Both the position numbers and the translations under genes were made by a program. Below, piece by piece: positions 46,671 to 53,583 of a stretch of 64,000 nt of DNA. Every line of letters starts with the position of its first letter. Within the stretch, counting starts at the first letter, position 1. Origin of the DNA: Streptomyces sp. MH60 (GTDB lineage: Bacteria > Actinomycetota > Actinomycetes > Streptomycetales > Streptomycetaceae); NCBI RefSeq assembly GCF_002939385.1, contig NZ_MULI01000002.1, positions 273,439-337,438 on the forward strand, read 5' to 3'. The notes under the pieces were generated by a model that was not told where the DNA came from, did not search any database, and saw only the letters and a list, made by a program, of their open reading frames with translations.

Positions 46671-47303
46671 CTACTTGACCAGCCGGAAGGCGGGGTGCCC
46701 AACCCAGGCCCGCAGGAACTTCGCCGATCCCAGCGCCATCCAGTCGTCGCCCGCGATCCCCAACACCCCCGGAAGGCCAGCGACGACCGACGCCTGTCCG
46801 TCCAGCAGCTCGACATTGGCCACGCCCCCGATGACATCCATGACAGCGGCGGTCAGCAGGGCCGTGGTCACGTGGTCGATCTCGCGATTGCAGCAGGCGC
46901 TGACATTGACGGCATGGGTCGGTCTGAAGCCGAGGATAGCCTCCACCTCGGGCTCGTCCGCGTGCTCAGCCTCGAAGGTGCTTTCGTCGCCGACGCCCGG
47001 CCCCATCAAGTAGACCAGGAAGGGCCGACGCCAGTCCTCGCGCTGCGGATTGCATCCCACCAGGGCTGTGAGCTCCTCATCCGCAGAGGTGTTGCCGAGG
47101 AGTGGAAGCGGGAACGGCTTTCGCCAGTCCTTCTCTCGCCTGTCCTCGACGCCCAGTCGCTCTGCGGGCACGTTGACGTCGAAGAACCCGGGCCGCTTCT
47201 CGGCGAAGTGGGAGGAGAGCCCCACCATCAACGCGCGGAACTCCCGCAGCGCAGCCGGGGAGAGCGGCTTCGCCAACTCGATCACCAACGTCGGACCAGA
47301 CAT
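46671..47303 (-). CDS. DUF6368-like protein carried within an IS630-type unit
   Basis: The 210-residue protein begins MSGPTLVIELAKPLSPAALREFRALMVGLSSHFAEKRPGFFDV and contains VEAILGFRPTHAVNVSACCNREIDHVTTALLTAAVMDVIGGVANVELL, the pattern of DUF6368 proteins. They occur in Streptomyces and look like immunity- or SUKH-type cytoplasmic proteins, but have no proven function. The gene is intact, converges with the transposase, and ends 61 nt from it. Its position inside near-perfect IS ends suggests that it travels as a passenger. Confidence 0.75.
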   Translation of the reverse strand: MSGPTLVIELAKPLSPAALREFRALMVGLSSHFAEKRPGFFDVNVPAERLGVEDRREKDWRKPFPLPLLGNTSADEELTALVGCNPQREDWRRPFLVYLMGPGVGDESTFEAEHADEPEVEAILGFRPTHAVNVSACCNREIDHVTTALLTAAVMDVIGGVANVELLDGQASVVAGLPGVLGIAGDDWMALGSAKFLRAWVGHPAFRLVK

Positions 47304-47417
47304 GCTGGGAGCCTAGTTTGATCGGCTCCGCGACCGCTCGCATTGTTCCCACACCGAGTCCAGCCGGTCCGAGCACCGACGCCGCCAACCCGGCGAACCT
47401 ACGCGGTCACAGCACTA

Positions 47418-47727
47418 GTGCTGTGACCAGGATGCTCTCGGGTATCTTCAGCTGTCGGTTTGTCGGAAGCGGAGTGGGCTGGCCGAGTTCGTCAGGTTCA
47501 GCGGTCCTAGCAAGGACTGGAGTGCTGGCGTTCGGGAGGAAGCGGCGAGACGCCAGCGTTCCCTCGAAGAATCGAAGCACGCGTTGGAGAGTGCCGTGCG
47601 GGACCAGGCGCGCACGGAGAACCAGGTGCGAGAGTTGCGGCGCGCTCTGAGACGACGGGCGGGGGCCAGCCTCGCGACGCAGAATTCGCACCAGTCACAG
47701 GGGGCTGCGAGCGAGGGCAAGGTCTGA
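47418..47727 (+). pseudogene. Truncated 3' end of a coiled-coil protein gene
   Basis: An open frame without a start codon runs from the IS end to TGA 47725. It reads LSVCRKRSGLAEFVRFSGPS, then EEAARRQRSLEESKHALES and ENQVRELRRALRRRAG, a highly charged Arg/Glu heptad-rich coiled-coil tail. It begins with the IS630 end GTGCTGTGACC (47418-47428), so it may be either a host gene cut by the IS or the passenger of the second IS630 copy. No family was recognised. Confidence 0.5.
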
Positions 47728-48640
47728 TCACGCGATGAGGGCTGGTCGTCCGCCCCAGCGGATGCTCTTCTCGCTGCGGACGCGAGCACGCTCCTTCCTC
47801 AAGGCGGCGAGCACGTTGGGGTGGCGGACGTTCCTGTTGCGCCAGCGCAGGTAGGCGTGTAGGCCCCGAGGCTGGACGGTTTGGTCGTGGTGGTTCGAGT
47901 TCGCGATGGTGAACTGTCTCAGCGACCCGAAGTGTGCTGCGATCGGGTTGGCCCAGGACGCGTAGGTCGGCGTGAAGCACAGTTCGACCCGGTTCTTTCG
48001 CGCCCAGCGCCGGATCGTCTCGCCCTTGTGGGCGGACAGGTTGTCCAAGATGACGTAGATCGGGGCACCCGTCCGGACGGGCCGCGCGGATCGACCTCAG
48101 CGCGGCCAGGGTATTCGCGGCGCCCTTTTTATGTCGGTTGACGCCCCACAGGGTGTCGTCGCCGATCGAGTAGCAGCTGTGGAAATACCGGACCCCGTGG
48201 GTGCGGTGGTAGTTCGCGGGATGCCGTTCGGGGCGACCAGCAGGCGCCCAGCACGGCCCGCCCACGGGCCGGATGCCGACAACGTAGTGCCTCGCGGCCG
48301 ATCCGGATCACGCGGCCGTGGACTTTCCGCAGGTAGGCGACGAGCTTGCGGATCGACCAGCGCGTGAAGGGCTGGCCGAGCTTGGTCGGGCGGGAGGCGG
48401 CCGTCTGAACGACATGATCCTCGTCGTCTTCACTGAGAAGGCGGGGACGGCCTCCCGCCCACCGAGGGTCCAGGCAGGTCAATCTTGTTGAACTGGTGGA
48501 TCACGTCCCGGACGGTGTCCTCGTCGGCCGGTACCAACGGGGCGATCACCGGGCCCCGGTTGCCGCCGGCTGAGGCCAGCAGCATCATCGCCCGCGGGTA
48601 GCGCACCGAACTGGTGCTGCCGCCTACATCACCGAGCACG
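47728..48640 (-). pseudogene. Second IS630 transposase copy, deleted and frameshifted
   Basis: On the minus strand the order is SSVRYPRAMMLLASAGGNRGPVIAPLV, DPRWAGGRPRLLSEDDEDHVVQTAASRPTKLGQPFTRWSIRKLVAYLRKVHGRVIRIGREALRC, then directly YHRTHGVRYFHSCYSIGDDTLWGVN and LDNLSAHKGETIRRWARKNRVELCFTPTYASWANPIAAHFG. About 60 residues around the first catalytic Asp are missing, and frame changes occur at about 48480, 48280 and 48080. It is close kin to the 45.5-kb transposase but independently decayed. Confidence 0.88.
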
Positions 48641-48780
48641 CTGCCGAATTCGAGCGACGCTGGCAGGCCCTCAGCCACCACCCGCAGGCGCCCAGCACTG
48701 ATGAGGACTGGCCGCGAACGAGGAGGCCTGCAGTTCAGCAGGGGTTCGGCGCGGCATGAGCGCGGTCGGGTCCCAGCGCG

Positions 48781-49020
48781 GACAACGCACTCGCCGAGTC
48801 CTTCAACGCGACCTTCAAACGCGAGACCCTGCAAGGACGAGAAAACTGACCAACCGAGCGCGAGGCCCGACTCGACGCCTCCCGATGGCTGAACCGCTGC
48901 AACACCCGACGCCGACACGCCCGCCTCGGACAACGATCACCGACCGCCTTCGAGAACGCCTTCCACCTCACACCAACTACGCTGGCCAAGCTGCATATCC
49001 CGCGTTCAGGATTCGGGGTC
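48781..49020 (+). pseudogene. IS3-family OrfB C-terminal fragment
   Basis: The frame starting at 48781 reads DNALAESFNATFKRETLQG, then REN, a TGA, PTEREARLDASRWLNRCNTRRRHARLGQRSPTAFENAF. The DNA-x-ESF and NTRRRHARLG blocks are the last part of an IS3-type integrase domain, including the catalytic Glu in AESF. The TGA at 48847-48849 replaces a Trp codon. Only the 3' fifth of the gene remains. Confidence 0.8.
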
Positions 49021-49038
49021 AAGGCCCGGCCCCACCGC

Positions 49039-49185
49039 ATGACCACCCTGCTCCATCACGTCCTCCTCAACACCGACACCGACATCGGCAGCGACGTCGA
49101 CGACGCACGCGCGCTCGGCGTGCTGCTCGGCCCGCCCGCCGACGAACGTGGAGTGCCCGCCCGCGTGATCAAACAGATCGGCTGA
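49039..49185 (+). pseudogene. Truncated nucleoside-hydrolase-like fragment
   Basis: From ATG 49039 a 48-residue frame contains VLLNTDTDIGSDVDDARALGVLLG, the N-terminal calcium-binding DxDxxxDxDD motif of inosine-uridine nucleoside hydrolases. It ends after VIKQIG at TGA 49183. The other 250 or so residues are missing. Confidence 0.65.
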
Positions 49186-49262
49186 CCTCGGCCGCCTCCT
49201 GGACCGGCCGCGGGGCGGCAGCCGTACGACCGGCTGTCGCCCCTCCGTCACGCTCGCCGGCG

Positions 49263-49592
49263 TCAGCCCGCGTCGACCGCCATCTCGCCGAGCAGCGACC
49301 AGTCGTCCTGGGGCACGTTGGCGTTGACGATCCTGGGGGTCGTCGCGAGGTGCGGCGGCAGCGTCTGCTGGGCCGCCTTGAAGTGCGCCGAGCCCACGTG
49401 GGCCGCACCGGCCTCGTCGTCCCGGAAGGCTTCCACGAGGACGTACTCGGTCGGGTCGTCGAGGCTGCGGGACCAGTCGAACCACAGGCATCCCGGTTCG
49501 GCCCGCGTCGCGCGGGTGAACTCTTCCACCACCTGCGGCCATTGGTCGGCATGCTCGGGGAGGACACGGAACTTCGCGGTGATGAAGATCAA
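49263..49592 (-). CDS. ABM-family (antibiotic biosynthesis monooxygenase-like) protein
   Basis: TTG 49592 after GAAGGAAG gives 109 residues (IFITAKFRVLPEHADQWPQVVEEFTRATRAEPGCLWFDWSRSLDDPTEYVLVEAFRDDEAGAAH). This is the dimeric ferredoxin-like ABM fold, seen in small cofactor-free monooxygenases and in many detoxification proteins. It is the last gene of the five-gene minus-strand operon starting at 53357, 52 nt after the alcohol dehydrogenase, which supports a role in the same pathway. Confidence 0.85.
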   Translation of the reverse strand: MIFITAKFRVLPEHADQWPQVVEEFTRATRAEPGCLWFDWSRSLDDPTEYVLVEAFRDDEAGAAHVGSAHFKAAQQTLPPHLATTPRIVNANVPQDDWSLLGEMAVDAG

Positions 49593-49644
49593 GGTCTGGC
49601 TTCCTTCGTTGTTCGTACTCGGGGCTCCGTCACCCCGGGCCGGG

Positions 49645-50670
49645 TCACGGAACAAGGATCGCGCGGCCCCGGATGCGGCCGCTGTCCAGGTCGTCCAGGG
49701 CTTCCTGGAAACGGTCGAGAGAGTACTTGGCGGTGTGCAGGCGCACGCGGCCCCGCGCCGCGAGGACCATCAGCTCGCACAGGTCGTTGTAGGAACCGAC
49801 GAGGTTACCGATGAAGTTGATCTCGGCGGAGATGATGTCGATGGTCGGGACGTCGATGTTCTCGCCGTAGCCGACCACGTGGTAGTCGCCGGCCTGGCGC
49901 AGCATGCCGATGCCGTCCCCGGTGGAGCCGCCCTCACCGACGAAGTCGATCACCGCCTCCGCCCCGTGCCCGCCGGTCAGCTCGCGCACCCGGTCCACGT
50001 GGTCGCCGTCGGCGAGGACACCGTGGTCGGCCCCGACGGAGACGGCCAGGTCGACCGCGCCGGGGTTGCGGTCGACGACGACGATCTCGGCGGCGGTGAG
50101 GGCCCCCAGCACCTGGATGCCGATGTGCCCGAGACCGCCCGCACCGATCACGACGCAGCGGTCGCCCGGCCGGAGTCTCCGGGCCGCCTTGGCCGCCGCG
50201 TGGTACGCCGTGAGGCCCGCGTCCGCGAGAGCGGCGACGTCCGCCGGTTCGAGGGAGTCGTCGAGCCGTACGACGCTGCGCGCGGAGGTCTTCAGGTACT
50301 CGGCGTAACCGCCCGCGGTGTCGATGCCCGGGAACCGGTTGTTCTCGCAGTGCACGTCGTCACCGGCCCGGCACGCCCGGCAGAGCCCGCAGGTGATCAG
50401 CGGATGCACGATGACCTTGTCGCCCTCTGACACGTTGGTGACAGCGCTGCCGACGGCGTGCACCCACCCGGCGTTCTCGTGACCGATCGTGTAGGGCAGC
50501 TCCACCCCCGACTTCTCGGCCCACTGCCCCTCCAGGATGTGGATGTCGGTACGGCACACCCCGGCGCCGCCGATCCTGACGATCACGTCGTACGGTCCGG
50601 TGACCTCGGGGGCCGGGACCTCGGCCAGCTCGAGGCTCTTGCCGTAGCCCACCACCTGGACTGCTTTCAC
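49645..50670 (-). CDS. Zinc-dependent NAD(P) alcohol dehydrogenase (propane-cluster type)
   Basis: The 341-residue MDR dehydrogenase is intact: catalytic zinc CRTDIHILEGQW and GHENAGWVHAVG, structural Cys CGLCRACRAGDDVHC, Rossmann VIGAGGLGHIGIQ followed by VVVDRN (NAD preference by the Asp). It resembles the alcohol dehydrogenases encoded after bacterial multicomponent propane/acetone monooxygenases, and its neighbours (MIP18 protein, amidohydrolase) are those of such clusters. Its ATG overlaps the stop of the upstream MIP18 gene. Confidence 0.92.
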   Translation of the reverse strand: MKAVQVVGYGKSLELAEVPAPEVTGPYDVIVRIGGAGVCRTDIHILEGQWAEKSGVELPYTIGHENAGWVHAVGSAVTNVSEGDKVIVHPLITCGLCRACRAGDDVHCENNRFPGIDTAGGYAEYLKTSARSVVRLDDSLEPADVAALADAGLTAYHAAAKAARRLRPGDRCVVIGAGGLGHIGIQVLGALTAAEIVVVDRNPGAVDLAVSVGADHGVLADGDHVDRVRELTGGHGAEAVIDFVGEGGSTGDGIGMLRQAGDYHVVGYGENIDVPTIDIISAEINFIGNLVGSYNDLCELMVLAARGRVRLHTAKYSLDRFQEALDDLDSGRIRGRAILVP

Positions 50671-51476
50671 GAGACGTTCTCCTTCGCTGGAGCGGAGAGC
50701 CGCAAGAGCTCACCCGCGGGTACGGGTTCCCCGGCCCCAACGGGTTTCCCGCCCGCGGGGAACTCCTCCGGGCGCGCGGACTGGGCGTCCGCGGACTGCG
50801 GGTACCGGGTGCGCAGCAGGCCCCGGCAGAAGTGGGCGTTGCCGTCGATGGAGATGCGCACGGAGCGGGCGAACCGCAGCCGCAGCGGGATCTCCCCCGG
50901 TGGGTAGGGCCGGCCGTCGTCGTCCACGAGCACCGGGTCGGCAGGGGCGGTGCCGAGCCCGAGGGCGGCCCGGCGGCGCAGCAGTGCCCGGGTGGCGGAG
51001 GTGTCCGGCAGGTCGCCGAGGACGACGTCGCCGAGCTGTGCCTCGGCCAGGGCGGGCCGGGCGCGCAGCAGCGCGGTGAGCGCCCGTTCCATCGCGGCGG
51101 TGTGCGCCTTGCGCCGGAAGATGCCCCGCAGCTCCTCCAGGTCCTGCTCCGCCTCGTGGCCGAAGGTGCCGCGGTACCCGGCATCGGCGGCCAGCCCCCG
51201 ATTGATGAGATCGGAGTCGTGGTGGTCGTCGAGCAGCACCGTGACCTCCCGGGCGCCGGGCAGGGCGCCGAGTGCGTCCTTGGCGTCGGAGGCCATGAGG
51301 TAGGCGAAGTTCGGTGAACAGAACGAGGTCGGCAGCCGCAGGTGCACGGTGACGCGGCCGTCCTCGGCGGTCAGCGAGCGTACGAAGCCGAGGTCGGTGA
51401 CGGGCTCGTCCAGCTCGGGGTCGTACACCGTGTCGAGCGCGGCGCGCGCCGCCGCCTCGAGTTGCGCGGCCCCCAT
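50667..51476 (-). CDS. MIP18/DUF59 iron-sulfur assembly-like protein
   Basis: The 269-residue protein has an N-terminal MIP18/DUF59 domain: ALDTVYDPELDEPVTDLGFVRSL, then VHLRLPTSFCSPNFAYLMASDAKDALGALPGAREV, with the single conserved Cys in SFCSPNF. The C-terminal 150 residues (HEAEQDLEELRGIFRRKAHTAAMERALTALLRARP) are specific to homologues in propane-monooxygenase clusters, where the protein is thought to help metal-centre maturation. The stop overlaps the ADH start, and it begins 1 nt after the amidohydrolase stop. Confidence 0.88.
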   Translation of the reverse strand: MGAAQLEAAARAALDTVYDPELDEPVTDLGFVRSLTAEDGRVTVHLRLPTSFCSPNFAYLMASDAKDALGALPGAREVTVLLDDHHDSDLINRGLAADAGYRGTFGHEAEQDLEELRGIFRRKAHTAAMERALTALLRARPALAEAQLGDVVLGDLPDTSATRALLRRRAALGLGTAPADPVLVDDDGRPYPPGEIPLRLRFARSVRISIDGNAHFCRGLLRTRYPQSADAQSARPEEFPAGGKPVGAGEPVPAGELLRLSAPAKENVS

Positions 51477-51477
51477 G

Positions 51478-52479
51478 TCAGACCACCGCCGGCTCGGCGA
51501 GACCCAGCCCGGCCGGGACCTCGATGTCGTACATGGCGGCCGCGTTCAGCCCGAGGATCTTCTTCTTCTGGGCGACGGTGAGCTGCGGGTACTCGCCCGT
51601 CATGTCGTCGGGGATCCGGAAGTCGACGAACTGCTCGACGATCCACCTGGGCGTCCACAACGCGTAGTCGCTGGAGAACTGGATGCGGTCCTCGTCCAGC
51701 CAGTACAGCAGCTCGCCGATGATCTGCGCGAAGTAGCGGGGCCGGGTGTGCATGAACGGGATCGCGACGGCGAGCCCCGCGTGCACGTTGGGCTCCTGGG
51801 TGGCGATCCAGCAGAAGTCCTCGAGGCGGGGCAGACCGCAGTGCTCGACCACGAAGTTCAGGTCGGTGAAGTCGCTGGCCGCCGCGTCGACGTCGGCCAC
51901 GTCGAAGGCGTCCCGGTCCAGCGGACGGATGGTGGGGCCCTTGTGGATGTGGATGTTCTTGATGCCCAGCTCCCGGCAGGCGTCCAGGTAGCGGTACGTC
52001 CACGGGTCGCTGAGCTTGTAGCCGCGGGAGTCGCCCTTCCACTCGGCGGTGTAGAGCTTGACGCCCTTCAGGCCGAAGCGAGCGGCGTCCTCGCGCAGTT
52101 GCCTGAGGCCCGCCTCCTCGAAGCGCGGGTCGAAGCAGTGGTTGTAGGTGAGCATGCCGGGGTGCTTCCGCGTGAGCGCGAAGGCCTCCTCGGTCTGCCC
52201 GAAGCCGGTGTTGTAGAACGCTCCGAGATGCGCCGGCTGGAAGATCGCGTGGTCCACGTACCCGTCGGTGAACAGGTCCTTCATCAGCCGCTCGCCGCCC
52301 TGGTACAGGAAGTCCTCGTACGGCCAGAGCTCCGACTCCGGGCTCAGGTTGCGGTGGTAGTCGTAGAAGCAGTCGATGAACTGCTTGCCGTGGATGTTGC
52401 GCTGGTTCTCGCGGCGCGCGTCCCAGAGGGCGACGTGCGCGTCCACGATGAAGTAGTTCTCGCCGTCCTTGGAATACAT
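51478..52479 (-). CDS. Amidohydrolase-family protein (amidohydrolase 2 type)
   Basis: The 333-residue TIM-barrel protein begins YFIVDAHVALWDARRENQRNIHGKQFIDCFYDYHRNL. Metal-site elements are altered or present: DAHVA in place of the usual DxHxH, NHCFDPRF, IHIHKGP, VVEHCGLP and FSSDYALW. The first strand has only one His, so metal binding may differ. Its homologues are conserved next to the MIP18 and ADH genes in propane/acetone monooxygenase operons, where their role is unresolved (possibly hydroxylase assembly). Confidence 0.88.
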   Translation of the reverse strand: MYSKDGENYFIVDAHVALWDARRENQRNIHGKQFIDCFYDYHRNLSPESELWPYEDFLYQGGERLMKDLFTDGYVDHAIFQPAHLGAFYNTGFGQTEEAFALTRKHPGMLTYNHCFDPRFEEAGLRQLREDAARFGLKGVKLYTAEWKGDSRGYKLSDPWTYRYLDACRELGIKNIHIHKGPTIRPLDRDAFDVADVDAAASDFTDLNFVVEHCGLPRLEDFCWIATQEPNVHAGLAVAIPFMHTRPRYFAQIIGELLYWLDEDRIQFSSDYALWTPRWIVEQFVDFRIPDDMTGEYPQLTVAQKKKILGLNAAAMYDIEVPAGLGLAEPAVV

Positions 52480-52559
52480 CGGTTACTCCTCGGTTCGCGG
52501 TGGGTGGTGGACCGAGTGGGCGCTCGGCGGTGCGGGACAGGAGGGCTCGACCGCGCGGG

Positions 52560-53357
52560 TCAGGCGAACTGGATGCCGCCGTCGATCATCACCGACTGGC
52601 CGGTCATGTAGTCCGAGTCCCGTGAGGCCAGGTAGGAGACGAAGGCCGCGACGTCGGCGGGTTCCTCGACCCGGCCGAGGGCGATCGACTCCGCGTGCTT
52701 CTTGATGGCCTGGCCCTTCTGGATGCCCGCCTCCTCGGCCAGCCGCTCGTCGATCAGGTCCCACATGTCGGTGCCGACGATGCCCGGGCAGTACGCGTTG
52801 ACGGTGATGCCGTGGCGCGCCCACTCCATCGCCGCGGCCTGGGTCAGCCCGCGTACGCCCCACTTCGACGCCGAGTAGGCGCCGAGCAGCGCGAAGGGGC
52901 GGTGCGCGACGATCGAGGCGGCGCCGATGATCTTGCCGCCACCGCCCTGGGCGATCATCTGCCGCGCGGCGGCCTGGTAGGAGAGGAAGACACCGCGCAG
53001 GTTCACGGCCATGACCTGCTCGAACTCGTCGAGACCGGTCTCCAGCAGCGGGGTCACCCGGGCGATACCGGCGTTGGCCACGTAGACGTCGACCCGGCCG
53101 AAGCGGTCCGCCGCCGCCGCGACGAGTGCGTCGGTCTGTTCCTTGCTGGTCACGTCGGCGTGCACGGCGAGGGCCCGGCGGCCCGTCTTCTCGATGCCGT
53201 CCGCCACCGCACTCAACTCCTCGGCCATGCCGGGGAGGTCGGCGACGACCACGTCGAGACCGTCCTCGGCCAGCCGCTCCGCGATGCCGCGGCCGATGCC
53301 CCGCGCCGCGCCGGTGACGACGGCGATACGGGGGGTGGCGTTGTCGACGGAAGTCAT
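52560..53357 (-). CDS. SDR-family oxidoreductase (diacetyl/acetoin reductase-like)
   Basis: ATG 53357 after TGGAGGACCC gives 265 residues. Classical SDR features are complete: VVTGAARGIGRGIAERLAEDG, NAGIARVTPL, active-site Ser in GAASIVAHRPF, YSASKWGVRG (Tyr-x3-Lys), and CPGIVGTDMW. The sequence around YSASKWGVRGLTQAAAMEWARHGITVNAYCPGIV resembles acetoin/diacetyl reductases. As first gene of the operon it may handle ketone or diol intermediates. It is divergent from the AcoR/MimR-like activator. Confidence 0.92.
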   Translation of the reverse strand: MTSVDNATPRIAVVTGAARGIGRGIAERLAEDGLDVVVADLPGMAEELSAVADGIEKTGRRALAVHADVTSKEQTDALVAAAADRFGRVDVYVANAGIARVTPLLETGLDEFEQVMAVNLRGVFLSYQAAARQMIAQGGGGKIIGAASIVAHRPFALLGAYSASKWGVRGLTQAAAMEWARHGITVNAYCPGIVGTDMWDLIDERLAEEAGIQKGQAIKKHAESIALGRVEEPADVAAFVSYLASRDSDYMTGQSVMIDGGIQFA

Positions 53358-53526
53358 GGGTCCTCCAGGGTTCGACTGCAAGGCGATGAGCATCCGCGCT
53401 CTCGTGCGGTGCTGCCCAACAGCGTGCGGGCGGGGAGCGCCGTCGACTTTTTCAATGTGGAACACACCCGGCCCGCCCCTGATCAGGGCACGGCGAACGC
53501 CGGGAAAAGCCGTGCCGAACCACCCG

Positions 53527-53554
53527 TTGACAGGTGCAAACGCGTTCGTAATAT
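53527..53554 (+). promoter_or_regulatory. Consensus-like sigma-70 promoter of the activator gene
   Basis: TTGACA (53527-53532) and TAATAT (53549-53554) are separated by 16 nt, and the activator start lies 29 nt downstream of the -10 with GGAGGGG before it. The close match to the housekeeping consensus suggests constitutive expression of the regulator. The operon promoter on the other strand, expected between 53358 and 53500, was not resolved. Confidence 0.65.
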
Positions 53555-53583
53555 GGCGGAAACACGCTCATCGGAGGGGCGCC

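Larger units (their letters stand above)
45412..47415 (+). mobile_element. IS630-type unit with passenger gene, TA-flanked
   Basis: The first 34 bases (GTGCTGTGACCGCATAGGTT and onward) reappear inverted at 47382-47415 with a single mismatch. TA flanks both sides (45410-45411 and 47416-47417), the target duplication of IS630/Tc1 elements. The 2.0-kb interval holds a transposase (plus strand) and a DUF6368-like gene (minus strand). A more diverged inner end lies at about 46616-46648, directly after the transposase; it lacks a flanking TA. The outer ends may therefore define a larger unit that carries the passenger. Confidence 0.75.
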
